36,426 nucleotides of DNA from Hyphomicrobiales bacterium (GCA_900473415.1 UCLR01000016.1:1-36426), one strand, 5' to 3'; shown: positions 8,686 through 16,145, counted from the first letter of the stretch. Numbers and translations: made by a program. Notes: generated by a model not told the origin, from the letters alone.

Positions 8686-9873
8686 ATGTCCCGCCTCCCC
8701 GTCTTTGATTTCGACGACAAGCTCCTACACCAGGGAGCGGAGATTTCGCGCAAACTCAATCAGTTGCGTCTTGAGAAGTTTCCGCCGAACGCCAAGAAAA
8801 CCCTTCGGCCGTTTCCGATGTCAGAGGTTGCTCACTACCTAGGTGTGAGTCCAAATAATCTTAAGCGGCTTCACCTTGAAGGCAAAGGACCCGAGCCTCA
8901 GATCGTTTCTGGAGGGCGTCGGCTTTACACGGCTGATCAGATGCTCGAGCTGCGCCAGTATCTCGACAAAAACGGGCGAGCGGATGCGAAGAAGTATGTC
9001 CCTCACCGGAAGCCGGGCGAGAAGCTGCAAGTCATTGCGGTTGTGAATTTTAAGGGCGGCTCGGGTAAGACCACGACAGCCGCGCACCTAGCTCAGCATC
9101 TGACTTTGACTGGGCACCGGGTACTCGCGGTTGATCTCGACCCTCAAGCTTCGCTGTCGGCTCTTTATGGCTTTCAGCCGGAACTCGACAAAAACCCATC
9201 GCTCTACGATGCCATCCGCTATGACGATGGTCGGAAAGCGATCCGCGACGTGATCCTGCCGACGAACTTTCCCGGGCTCGACGTTATCCCGGCCAATCTC
9301 GAGCTGCAGGAATACGAGTACGATACCCCCCTCGCGATGCAGAATTCGCCAGAGGGTAAGCGCTTTTTCACGCGCTTTGGTACGGCCCTGCAAGATGTCG
9401 ATTCGGATTACGACGTGGTCGTGGTCGATTGCCCGCCGCAGCTCGGCTACCTCACTCTCACCGCGCTCATCGCCTCGACGGCAGTCCTTATCACCGTCCA
9501 TCCGCAGATGCTGGACCTGATGTCTATGAGCCAGTTCCTTCTTATGCTCGGGAACATTGCGCAGACGATCAAAAACGCGGGTGCCGAAGTGCGGATGGAT
9601 TGGCTCCGCTACCTGATCACGCGCTACGAACCGTCTGACGTTCCCCAGGTTGAAATGCTCGGCCTGATGCAGTCGATCCTGGCGGCCGAAATGCTCAAGA
9701 CGCAAATGGTTAAATCGACTGCGATTTCCGATGCCGGACTGACGAAACAGACCCTTTACGAAGTTGAACGTTCGCACTTTACGCGGGGTACCTACGATCG
9801 CGCGATTGAGTGCATGGATGCCGTCAATTTCGAGATTCAGGGGCTGATCCATCAGGCATGGGGGCGGCTGTGA
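8686..9873 (+). CDS. repA: RepA, plasmid partition ATPase (ParA family)
   Basis: The 395-residue partition ATPase of a repABC replicon. It binds DNA non-specifically with ATP, moves RepB-parS complexes to daughter cells and represses its own operon. An N-terminal helix-turn-helix lies around residues 45-62 (SEVAHYLGVSPNNLKRL). The deviant Walker A KGGSGKT is at 123-129, Walker A-prime DLDPQ at 150-154, and Walker B-type VVVVDCPPQLG near 245-255. Length and architecture are those of type Ib-like RepA. It is followed by repB after 70 bases that contain a candidate parS. The operon is intact, with no frameshift, unlike much of the window. Confidence 0.95.
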   Translation: MSRLPVFDFDDKLLHQGAEISRKLNQLRLEKFPPNAKKTLRPFPMSEVAHYLGVSPNNLKRLHLEGKGPEPQIVSGGRRLYTADQMLELRQYLDKNGRADAKKYVPHRKPGEKLQVIAVVNFKGGSGKTTTAAHLAQHLTLTGHRVLAVDLDPQASLSALYGFQPELDKNPSLYDAIRYDDGRKAIRDVILPTNFPGLDVIPANLELQEYEYDTPLAMQNSPEGKRFFTRFGTALQDVDSDYDVVVVDCPPQLGYLTLTALIASTAVLITVHPQMLDLMSMSQFLLMLGNIAQTIKNAGAEVRMDWLRYLITRYEPSDVPQVEMLGLMQSILAAEMLKTQMVKSTAISDAGLTKQTLYEVERSHFTRGTYDRAIECMDAVNFEIQGLIHQAWGRL

Positions 9874-9909
9874 GATTGACGGCCGTCAAAATCGGTAAAA
9901 TTCGCTGCA

Positions 9910-9931
9910 GTTTCAGCGATCTAGCAGAAAC
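9910..9931. promoter_or_regulatory. Candidate parS centromere between repA and repB
   Basis: A 22-base imperfect palindrome with GTTTC and GAAAC outer arms and an AGC/GCA inner pair; 8 of 11 positions are symmetric. repABC parS sites are palindromes of GTT...AAC type of about 16 bases recognised by RepB and often lie inside the operon. This one is longer than the usual consensus, so the assignment is tentative. Confidence 0.4.
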
Positions 9932-9943
9932 GAGCGCTTGACC

Positions 9944-10942
9944 ATGGCACGAAAGAACCCCTTTGCGAACTTGCTGACGGATGATGTCAGCAAAGAAGGT
10001 CCCGAGCCGGTACTGAGCTATGCTGCAAAGGGGGCTTCAAAGTCTTTCCTGAGCTCGATTAATGAAATCGCGTCGAGAGCCGACAAGCTCCTGGAAGGCG
10101 AGCAGATCGTCGAGCTCGATCCGGCGGTGGTCGATGGCTCATTCGTTCGCGACCGACTTGATCAGGACGGTCCGGAATTCGAAGAGCTTCTCAACGCTAT
10201 TCGGGAGCGTGGGCAGGACACGCCAATTCTCGTCCGCCCTCACCCCAAAGCTGGTGGACGCTACATGGTCGTGTTTGGCCATCGGCGGCTGAAGGCTGCA
10301 GCGGCCCTAGAGCGAAAGGTCCGAGCCGTTGTTCGCCCGTTGGTCGACGCTGAGCACGTCGTCGCCCAAGGTCAGGAGAACTCTGCCCGGGCCAATCTTT
10401 CGTTCATAGAGAAGGCTCTCTACGCGGCCGAACTCGTGCGCCTGCGCTACGATCAGGATAATTCGATTGTGCTCGCCGCGCTATCGATCGACCGAGCATC
10501 ATTGTCGAAGATGCTGTCAGTTGCCTCTATAGCCGCGCCCATCTTGAGCGCCATTGGAGCGGCCAAGGGAATTGGTCGCGATCGCTGGTACGAGCTGAAG
10601 CTCCTTCTCGACAACCCTGCCAACCAAGCCCGTGCCGAGAGCGTGACGGCGGAGCCTGACTTCGAGGCACGGGGCAGTGACGAGCGTTTTGATCTGCTGC
10701 TGCGTCGGCTGAAAAGCGGATCGGCGGTACGGCCTCGCGTTGGTTCACAGCCGTACAAATGGGCGGCCGCCGACGGAACGCTGACAGCCGAATTGATCAC
10801 AGATCGATCGAAGGTAACGGTGGCGTTTCGAGCCAAGGCGCCTGAGGTGAAGGCATTCAGCGAGTTTCTGTCAGGCAACCTGGATAGCCTCTACGAGGCG
10901 TTCAAGCGCGGGCAGGTTCCATTGAACGACGGAGAATTGTAA
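9944..10942 (+). CDS. repB: RepB, ParB-family centromere-binding protein
   Basis: The 332-residue parS-binding partner of RepA. The N-terminus MARKNPFANL is the usual RepB opening, which supports ATG 9944 over the TTG at 9938. A ParB/Srx-type nucleotide-binding domain spans about 55-130, with the GHRR motif at 112-115. The conserved QENSARANLSFIEKA helix at 144-158 precedes the helix-turn-helix (AALSIDRASLSKMLSVA). A C-terminal dimerisation region follows. In known systems RepB loads on parS, stimulates RepA ATPase activity and acts as co-repressor of the operon. The gene is full length. Confidence 0.93.
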   Translation: MARKNPFANLLTDDVSKEGPEPVLSYAAKGASKSFLSSINEIASRADKLLEGEQIVELDPAVVDGSFVRDRLDQDGPEFEELLNAIRERGQDTPILVRPHPKAGGRYMVVFGHRRLKAAAALERKVRAVVRPLVDAEHVVAQGQENSARANLSFIEKALYAAELVRLRYDQDNSIVLAALSIDRASLSKMLSVASIAAPILSAIGAAKGIGRDRWYELKLLLDNPANQARAESVTAEPDFEARGSDERFDLLLRRLKSGSAVRPRVGSQPYKWAAADGTLTAELITDRSKVTVAFRAKAPEVKAFSEFLSGNLDSLYEAFKRGQVPLNDGEL

Positions 10943-10952
10943 CCAGCAAAAG

Positions 10953-10999
10953 AAAAAGGCCCCCGAAACGGTGTTCCGGAAGCCCTTCTCGTAGTTCGC
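10953..10999 (-). ncRNA. ctRNA, antisense RNA repressing repC
   Basis: The counter-transcribed RNA of repABC plasmids, an incompatibility determinant that pairs with the repB-repC leader and blocks repC expression. On the minus strand a 12-bp stem with three G-U pairs forms between 10984-10973 and 10969-10958 around the loop ACC, followed by TTTTT (10957-10953), giving an intrinsic terminator. The predicted transcript is about 47 nt, matching known ctRNAs of roughly 45-60 nt. Its own promoter is seen just upstream. The position, in the repB-repC gap on the opposite strand, is diagnostic. The 5-prime end is inferred from the promoter and may be off by a few bases. Confidence 0.85.
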
Positions 11000-11005
11000 A
11001 CCTAG

Positions 11006-11034
11006 AGAATCGCATTTCCACGAATCGCCGTCAA
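11006..11034 (-). promoter_or_regulatory. ctRNA promoter
   Basis: On the minus strand TTGACG (11034-11029) serves as -35 and GATTCT (11011-11006) as -10, separated by exactly 17 bases. It points to a start site near 11000, just before the ctRNA hairpin. The -35 is close to consensus; the -10 is weaker. Confidence 0.65.
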
Positions 11035-11103
11035 GAGTCTCTCGTGAGACGAAACGCCATTTCGGCGAGCCGATTTCTTTTGCCTAACGACGGGTGAAAG
11101 AAC

Positions 11104-12345
11104 GTGGTTACCCACATCTCGACGACGCCCTTTGGGCGGCGGCCGCTGACGCTTGCCCTCGTGGCGAGTCAAGCGGACGCAAAGACGCGCTCGCCTGAGA
11201 AGGCGGTTCACAAATGGGAAGTCTTCCGGGCAATCTGCACGGCCAAGGAGAAGCTCGCTATCTCCGAGCGTGCCTTGGCCGTCCTGGACGCGCTGCTCAC
11301 CTTCCATCCCGAGACCGTGCTGACGGGGGACGGGCTGATTGTGTTTCCATCCAACCAGCAGCTCTGCCTGCGCGCCCATGGGATGGCACCAGCGACGCTC
11401 CGCCGGCACCTGGCGGCTTTGGTCGATGCGGGGCTGATCATTCGGCGCGATAGCCCGAACGGCAAGCGCTACGCCCGGAAGGATAGGGGAGGGGAGATCG
11501 AGCTCGCCTTCGGTTTTGATCTCGCGCCGATCGTTGTCAGGGCCGATGAGTTCGAGAACCTAGCCGAGGGTGTTCGTGCCGAGGAACGCGCGCTGAAGCT
11601 TGTTCGCGAACGCATCACCATCTGCCGACGCGACATCTGCAAGATGATCGCCACGGGTATGGAAGAGGGGGTTCCGACGCGCCGTAACGGAGCGGGTCCC
11701 GCCAACTGGACTGAGCTCCACGAGCTTTACAGGGCCGTTGTTGGCCGGATTCCGCGGTCCGCCGCTCGCGACGTGCTCGAACCGATTGCTGCAGATCTCG
11801 ACCTTCTCGCCGACGAGATCGTCAACCTGCTGGAAAGTCACATTAAAACTCAAAATATGAGCGACAATGAGTCTCATTCTGAGCGCCACATACAGAATTC
11901 AAACCCAGACTCCCTTCCTGATCTTGAACCACGCTCTCCAGAGAGCTGGGGGACGAGGGTCGAGATCTCTCCGGAGCCGGCGAGGATGCCGGAACGCTCG
12001 ACGGAACGAACCTATCCGCTCGGCATGGTGCTCGACGCCTGTCCCGACATCATCGACTACAATCGCGATGGGATCGCCAATTGGCGCGACTTCCAGGCCG
12101 CGACTGCGCTGGTGAGGCCAATGCTCGGGATCAGCCCCAGTGCCTGGCTCGACGCGCAGAGCGTCATGGGCGAGGTGGAGGCTTCAATCGTCCTCGCCGC
12201 GATTTTGCAGAAGGGGGAGACGGTCTCCAGCGCCGGCGGCTATCTGCGCGCGCTGACACGACGAGCCGAGGCTGGTGAGTTCTCGGTCGGACCGATGCTG
12301 ATGGCGTTGATCGGCAGCCGGAAGCGAGAGAAGCAACGTGCCTGA
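11104..12345 (+). CDS. repC: RepC, replication initiator
   Basis: The 413-residue initiator of repABC replicons, limiting for replication and thought to bind an origin inside its own gene. The conserved N-terminus TTPFGRRPLTLALVASQ is followed by a winged-helix region (WEVFRAICTAKEKL, HGMAPATLRRHLAALVDAGLI). A variable, AT-rich linker spans about residues 240-290, and a conserved C-terminal domain follows (PLGMVLDACPDIIDY, GGYLRALTRRAEAGEFS). The start is a GTG at 11104, with the leader hairpin and ctRNA target upstream, which fits translational control. The gene is full length and undisrupted. Confidence 0.95.
   Translation: MVTHISTTPFGRRPLTLALVASQADAKTRSPEKAVHKWEVFRAICTAKEKLAISERALAVLDALLTFHPETVLTGDGLIVFPSNQQLCLRAHGMAPATLRRHLAALVDAGLIIRRDSPNGKRYARKDRGGEIELAFGFDLAPIVVRADEFENLAEGVRAEERALKLVRERITICRRDICKMIATGMEEGVPTRRNGAGPANWTELHELYRAVVGRIPRSAARDVLEPIAADLDLLADEIVNLLESHIKTQNMSDNESHSERHIQNSNPDSLPDLEPRSPESWGTRVEISPEPARMPERSTERTYPLGMVLDACPDIIDYNRDGIANWRDFQAATALVRPMLGISPSAWLDAQSVMGEVEASIVLAAILQKGETVSSAGGYLRALTRRAEAGEFSVGPMLMALIGSRKREKQRA
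11836..11912. other. Candidate oriV, AT-rich segment inside repC
   Basis: A clearly AT-rich island in an otherwise GC-rich gene, containing TTAAAACTCAAAATATGAG and a 13-base palindrome AATGAGTCTCATT at 11866-11878. In characterised repABC plasmids the origin maps to a low-GC segment in the middle of repC, at the same relative place. Function is inferred from that precedent. Confidence 0.55.
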
Positions 12346-12452
12346 TCTCGTGCTCAGATGTCGGCCGTTCCATCAGCTCCGTGAATCGCTGAGGCGCGAC
12401 CGATTCAACCTTTGCGTTGGACCAGACCTGATCACCGGCGCGAGATGCGCGC

Positions 12453-12743
12453 ATGAGCAGCGCCATCGAAACCGCGACGCCTCGCCTGCAGATGCTGGTT
12501 CTGGATCGGACCGATCCGCGGCAGAACATGGCGCGGTTCTATGTTTTGGCTGTCGAGCCCTCGCTGTTCGGAGACGTGGCGCTCGTGCGCGAATGGGGAA
12601 GGTGGGGGCGACGCGGGCGGCGAATGGTTGACCTTTACAGGGATGCCGACGAAGCGGCTGAGGCCCTGGAGGATTGGCTGCTCAGAAAGTCGAAGCGCGG
12701 CTATCGCCTGGTCAACGCTGTCCCAGCTGATCGGGGGGCCTGA
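12453..12743 (+). CDS. WGR domain protein
   Basis: A 96-residue protein consisting almost entirely of a WGR domain (residues about 20-85): RFYVLAVEPSLFGDVALVRE, then WGRWGRRGR, then ALEDWLLRKSKRGY. WGR domains occur in eukaryotic PARPs, where they bind DNA ends, and in bacterial MolR-like proteins. Stand-alone versions are common on rhizobial plasmids, but their role is not known to me; nucleic-acid binding is a reasonable guess. It lies about 110 bases after repC in the same direction. Confidence 0.85.
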   Translation: MSSAIETATPRLQMLVLDRTDPRQNMARFYVLAVEPSLFGDVALVREWGRWGRRGRRMVDLYRDADEAAEALEDWLLRKSKRGYRLVNAVPADRGA

Positions 12744-12873
12744 GCTGGAGTAGGGGAGGGCGCTTTGGTGGCCGCTCGGCAACAGCGGCTGGCAGAGTGC
12801 GGGGTCAGATCCGAACGAGATTGCGCCGGTTGTCTCACTGCACGAAGCTGCTTTCGAGAGGGAGGCGACAGTC

Positions 12874-12987
12874 ATGCGTACGCCTGAAAGCTCGGAAGCC
12901 GCAATGGCTCGGATCAACGGCCTTTTGTTGCGGGCCGCCGTGGTCGTGGCGATTGCCGCAGCTTTGCTCTTGCCGCTGTTTCGCTGA
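12874..12987 (+). CDS. 37-aa single-pass membrane peptide
   Basis: Too short for most gene callers, but preceded by an excellent ribosome-binding site (GAGAGGGAGGCGACAGTC before the ATG). The peptide has a polar N-terminus (MRTPESSEAAMARINGLLLR) and a hydrophobic helix (AAVVVAIAAALLLPLF) ending in Arg-stop. Topology suggests a type II or hairpin-less small inner-membrane peptide. It sits between the WGR and HU genes. No family is recognised; type I toxin or small regulatory membrane peptide are possibilities only. Confidence 0.5.
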   Translation: MRTPESSEAAMARINGLLLRAAVVVAIAAALLLPLFR

Positions 12988-13120
12988 GTTTGCCTTTTCG
13001 AACAGTTTCGGAGCCGCTGGCGGATGACGGCGAGGGGGTACTGTCGCCCTAGCTTTAGAGCATTGCTTTTACCGCGGTTTTCGCTATGGGCGGCCATTCT
13101 CGCCTCGCCAGGAGATCCAA

Positions 13121-13393
13121 ATGACCAAGAATGAGCTCATCGCCGCGATCGCCGAGGAGACCGGAAAGTCCAAGGCGGACGTCAGCGCCGTACTGACTTC
13201 GCTTGCTGGTTTCGCCGCCAAGGCACTGAAGGGTGGCGGTGACCTGACCGTCGGTGGCATCGGCAAGCTCAGTGCTGCCAAGCGCGAAGCGCGTGAGGCG
13301 CGCAACCCCTCGACCGGCGCGACGATCCAGGTTCCGGCCAAGACGGTCGTCAAGTTCAAGGTTGCCAAGGATCTCGCTGACACCGTGGCTTGA
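13121..13393 (+). CDS. HU-family DNA-binding protein
   Basis: A 90-residue HU/IHF-type nucleoid protein. It begins MTKNELIAAIAEETGKSKAD, has the GFAAKALKGGGDLTVGGIGKL core, and carries the DNA-binding arm ARNPSTGATIQVPAK (about residues 61-76) with the Pro that intercalates in DNA bends. It should dimerise and bend DNA, and might assist replication initiation or the neighbouring recombinase. Plasmid-borne HU copies can also act as stealth factors. Complete length. Confidence 0.93.
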   Translation: MTKNELIAAIAEETGKSKADVSAVLTSLAGFAAKALKGGGDLTVGGIGKLSAAKREAREARNPSTGATIQVPAKTVVKFKVAKDLADTVA

Positions 13394-13480
13394 TCGGGAT
13401 TGCGAGATGAGGCTCAGCTGCACTTCCTGAGCCTCGTCTCGTCCCCAACCGATCCAGGATCTGACCGCGACGTCGGCAAG

Positions 13481-14542
13481 CTACAGACCAGCAGCCTTGG
13501 TGAGGTTCACTCGGAAGCGGTCGCGCCGGCGTTGATAGCGGCGGGTCATCTCCGCTGATGCGTGCCCGAGTTGCTTCTGCACATAGCGCTCATCAACCTC
13601 TGCTGACGAGGCGAGACCGGAGCGCAGCGAGTGTCCGGCGAAAGCCAGTTCGCGCTGTCCTTCAGGCAGGTCCCCGCGCACGCCCGCGGCCATCGCGGTG
13701 CGCTTGACCAGACGTGCAACCTGACGATCCCTGAGCCGCTCCGGCCCGACATCGGAGCCACCGCCGACCACGCGGCGGAACAGAGGGCCGTGCTCGATCC
13801 TGGCCAGCTTGAGCCAGGTCTTGAGGCCAACGACGGGACAGGTGGCGTCGGTGGAGCCGCGGCCGACCTCGACGCTCCGCCAGCCCGTCTTGCCGCGCAG
13901 GTTCAGGATCAGTCCGCCGTCGACGACCTCGATCCATCCGGTGCCGTCCTGGGTCTGGTTTGGGCCGACGTCGAGGCCGATGATCTCCGAACGCCGCAAG
14001 CCGCCGGCGAAGCCGAGCAGTAACATGGCGCGATCGCGCAGCCCTCGCAGGGCCCCGCGATCCAGCGTCTCAAGCATCGCGATCAGATCGGGGCCCAGCA
14101 CCGCTTCCTTCTGAACCGGCGGCCGGCCTTGGGTATTCCGGATGCCGGCGAGAACCGTCGCGATGTGACGATCGCCGCGATCGAGCCGCTCGCCCAGCTG
14201 AGCGAAGTTCCAGGCCAGCGCCGAGAGCTTGCGCTCGATCGTGCTCACCGCCGCCGCCTTGAGCAAAGGAGCTGCCGTCCCTGAAGCCAGCGCGGTGATG
14301 TAGAGCCCGACCACCTGCGGATCCGGGTGCGGCTCGATCTGCTGGCGCCGGCACCACTTCAGAAATTGCTTCCAGTCGCTCGCATACGCCCGGCGCGTGT
14401 TCGCCGAGCTCGAGGCTTCGGCGTAATCGCGTGCGCGCTCCGCGAGGCCATGCAGGTGTGCCGGCAACGCGCGGTTCTTCGCTTCCTCCTCCGATAGGGG
14501 AGGGGAGGGGAGGGCTATCGCAGTGAGTTCGTTGTCATCCAT
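13481..14542 (-). CDS. Tyrosine site-specific recombinase
   Basis: A 353-residue phage-integrase family recombinase. A SAM-like N-terminal core-binding domain spans about 38-130 (SSANTRRAYASDWKQFLKWC). The catalytic domain carries Arg183 (GGLRRSE), Lys218 (RGKTGWR), His304 and Arg307 (GHSLRSG), His327 (QLGHAS) and nucleophile Tyr336 (TRRYQRR). All six key residues are present, so it should be active. Likely tasks are resolving plasmid multimers or moving the element. It is transcribed towards the HU gene. Candidate target sites are the inverted repeats at 15757-16028. No excisionase was seen. Confidence 0.92.
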   Translation of the reverse strand: MDDNELTAIALPSPPLSEEEAKNRALPAHLHGLAERARDYAEASSSANTRRAYASDWKQFLKWCRRQQIEPHPDPQVVGLYITALASGTAAPLLKAAAVSTIERKLSALAWNFAQLGERLDRGDRHIATVLAGIRNTQGRPPVQKEAVLGPDLIAMLETLDRGALRGLRDRAMLLLGFAGGLRRSEIIGLDVGPNQTQDGTGWIEVVDGGLILNLRGKTGWRSVEVGRGSTDATCPVVGLKTWLKLARIEHGPLFRRVVGGGSDVGPERLRDRQVARLVKRTAMAAGVRGDLPEGQRELAFAGHSLRSGLASSAEVDERYVQKQLGHASAEMTRRYQRRRDRFRVNLTKAAGL

Positions 14543-14731
14543 CCGGGAACCACAGACGCCGAAGCGATGCCAAAGCTATTTCTGCCTCAGAATCCGGTGT
14601 AGCGGAATCCCAAGAATCCGAAGCGCCCCCAGTCGACATCATTTTGCGAGATGCGACGATGACTTGGGCAGACCGGGGAACACCACAACAAGGGCATCTC
14701 TACGGGGTCCAGTCCTTGCGGTGCGCCTCAA
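14543..14731. other. Divergent intergenic region, integrase / toxin-antitoxin
   Basis: About 190 bases between the recombinase start and the toxin-antitoxin operator. No gene or RNA is visible. It should contain the recombinase promoter on the minus strand. Confidence 0.35.
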
Positions 14732-14753
14732 TTGATACTATATTCGGTATCAA
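14732..14753. promoter_or_regulatory. Palindromic operator before the toxin-antitoxin operon
   Basis: Perfect 7-base arms TTGATAC and GTATCAA flank 8 bases containing TATATT, which could be the -10 element. It ends 14 bases before the antitoxin ATG. Antitoxins of this family autorepress by binding palindromes at their promoter, so this is the likely operator. Confidence 0.6.
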
Positions 14754-14767
14754 GTGGTGTGGAGGCT

Positions 14768-15202
14768 ATGATGCTTGCATTCGCAGATATTGCTGACGTG
14801 CTCGGCCTTCCCGACAAGGAGGCCGCGGCCCGTTCGCCTTTCGGCTTGATCTCGCGGATCGAAGATGGTCTGCCATTTGGCTCGCTCGAGCGTGTGGCGC
14901 GGCTGATCGCGCCCAGCGATGCCCAGTTCAAGTACCGGCTCATCCCAAAGGCCACCTACGAACGGCGCAAGAACGCGCATCGCCTCTCATCGGACGAGGG
15001 GACGCGGCTGGCGCGGGTCGCGCGCGTCTGGAGCCTCGCACTCGACGTTTGGCAGAATGAGGACGATGCGCGGGACTTCCTATTCCGGCCGCATCCGATG
15101 CTGGAGGATCGGCGCCCGATCGAGGTGGTCATTCATAGCGAGTTCGGCTCCGAACTCGTCCTCGACGTTCTCGGCCGCCTGAAATACGGCACCGCTGCGT
15201 GA
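14768..15202 (+). CDS. Xre/DUF2384 (MbcA/ParS-like) antitoxin
   Basis: A 144-residue antitoxin of the Xre-RES class. The N-terminal part is helix-turn-helix-like (FADIADVLGLPDKEAAA). The C-terminal DUF2384 toxin-binding part begins about residue 75 (RLSSDEGTRLARVARVWSLA) and continues through FLFRPHPMLEDRRPIEV to the RES-binding tail (GSELVLDVLGRLKYG). The ATG at 14768 is chosen because GGAGG ends 4 bases before it; an in-frame TTG at 14732 would read through the operator. The toxin start overlaps its stop by four bases, giving coupled translation. Confidence 0.88.
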   Translation: MMLAFADIADVLGLPDKEAAARSPFGLISRIEDGLPFGSLERVARLIAPSDAQFKYRLIPKATYERRKNAHRLSSDEGTRLARVARVWSLALDVWQNEDDARDFLFRPHPMLEDRRPIEVVIHSEFGSELVLDVLGRLKYGTAA

Positions 15203-15681
15203 CCCCGCAGATTCTCGACCGCACCCTGTCGGGTTTTCGGATCGGAGACCCGACAGGTACTTACCCCATCTTCGATGCGACCGGATCCACCATTGCGCCT
15301 GGGCGTTGGAATACGACGGGGAGCCCGCTGATCTATACTAGCGAGCATTTCTCGACGGCCCTGCTCGAGAAGCTGGTGCATGGCAGTGGGCGCCTGCCGC
15401 CGAACCAGCACTTCGTCCAAATCACCTTTCCGATGGGGTTGAGCTACGAGATTTTCTCGCCGGCGGCACTCCCCCGATGGGACGAGATGCCTGCGACAGT
15501 GAGCAAGGCGTTTGGTGAACGCTGGTTCGCGGAGAAGCGCAGCGCCATCCTCATTGTCCCGAGCGTGGTCGCCCGCGTCGACCGAAACATCCTCATCAAT
15601 CCGACGCATCCTGAATTCCGGACGATCGAGGCGAGCCTGCATGAGCCCGTCTACTGGGATCGACGCCTGTTCGCCGCATAG
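15199..15681 (+). CDS. RES-domain toxin (NAD+-degrading)
   Basis: A 160-residue RES-domain toxin. Studied relatives (MbcT, ParT, Res) attack NAD+ or ADP-ribosylate targets. The family Arg is in GRWN (35-38), the Tyr in LIYTSEH (about 44-50), the Glu in ALLEKLV (about 57), and the Ser-containing segment is SAILIVPS (115-122), with the INPTHPEF motif following. It starts with GTG at 15199, overlapping the antitoxin stop as GTGA. All signature residues are present, so the module is probably functional and stabilises the replicon. Confidence 0.88.
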   Translation: MTPQILDRTLSGFRIGDPTGTYPIFDATGSTIAPGRWNTTGSPLIYTSEHFSTALLEKLVHGSGRLPPNQHFVQITFPMGLSYEIFSPAALPRWDEMPATVSKAFGERWFAEKRSAILIVPSVVARVDRNILINPTHPEFRTIEASLHEPVYWDRRLFAA

Positions 15682-15756
15682 TTTGGGCGGACCCGCGAAA
15701 AACCGACCTCGTCAGATGCTCACCGAGGGGCCTTCGCTCCGAATTCCAGGGCTAGG

Positions 15757-15773
15757 GTTAGCAAATCGCTAAC
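15757..15773. repeat. Perfect inverted repeat GTTAGC-5-GCTAAC
   Basis: Six-base perfect arms around AAATC. The outer GTT...AAC layout and 17-base length resemble ParB/RepB-type centromere sites, so it could be another parS. It could equally be an operator. Confidence 0.4.
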
Positions 15774-15875
15774 GGCCGCCTACGGGCTTCTCTGGGGCTT
15801 GGGCGACGCTGCGCGCGAGAAGCGTTCCGGATACGCCGTTCAAGCCCATCTGTTTGGGCAATATAACCCTTGCAT

Positions 15876-15899
15876 GCGGGGGCCCGAACACGCCCCCGC
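15876..15899. repeat. GC-rich perfect hairpin
   Basis: Arms GCGGGGGC and GCCCCCGC around 8 bases. No T-run follows on either strand, so it is not a standard intrinsic terminator. Purpose unknown. Confidence 0.4.
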
Positions 15900-16003
15900 G
15901 AGCCGCGAGATACTGCTGCGCCATCTGGCGGCGCGGCGCCGGCTCGACGCTCACTCCAGTCATTTCGGTCAAAAATCGAGCTCTGCAGGCGCGCTCATCT
16001 TAC

Positions 16004-16028
16004 GTCCGATAATGCAACATTATCGGAC
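16004..16028. repeat. 25-base perfect palindrome, recombinase-site-like
   Basis: Eleven-base perfect arms GTCCGATAATG and CATTATCGGAC around CAA. Each half resembles the resolvase half-site consensus (TGTCCGATAAT) of Tn3/gamma-delta type res sites; with the next base the right half reads TGTCCGATAATG on the minus strand. It could instead be the core site of the tyrosine recombinase about 1.5 kb away (9-base arms, 7-base spacer). No serine resolvase gene is in the window. Confidence 0.55.
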
Positions 16029-16145
16029 ATAGAAGGCGGGGGACGGCCACGGCGGTTTGGCGCGAGATTGTATCTATAAGCGCCGCCTCATGCTAAGCCA
16101 ATTCCCCAGAAATCAGGGGGATTCGCGACATGGGCGAGCCCGCGT

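Larger units (their letters stand above)
15682..16145. other. Gene-free stretch rich in inverted repeats
   Basis: About 460 bases between the RES toxin and a tRNA gene with no convincing ORF. It contains three perfect inverted repeats, listed separately, within 270 bases. The density of symmetric elements beside a recombinase and a toxin-antitoxin module suggests a recombination, partition or regulatory region. Confidence 0.5.

Noticed and set aside
9088..9852. A 254-codon minus-strand ORF opposite repA
   Set aside because: It mirrors the ParA coding frame, and the ParA motifs are unambiguous on the plus strand.
12432..13097. A 221-codon minus-strand ORF
   Set aside because: It is opposite the WGR gene and low in recognisable features; it looks like a frame kept open by high GC.
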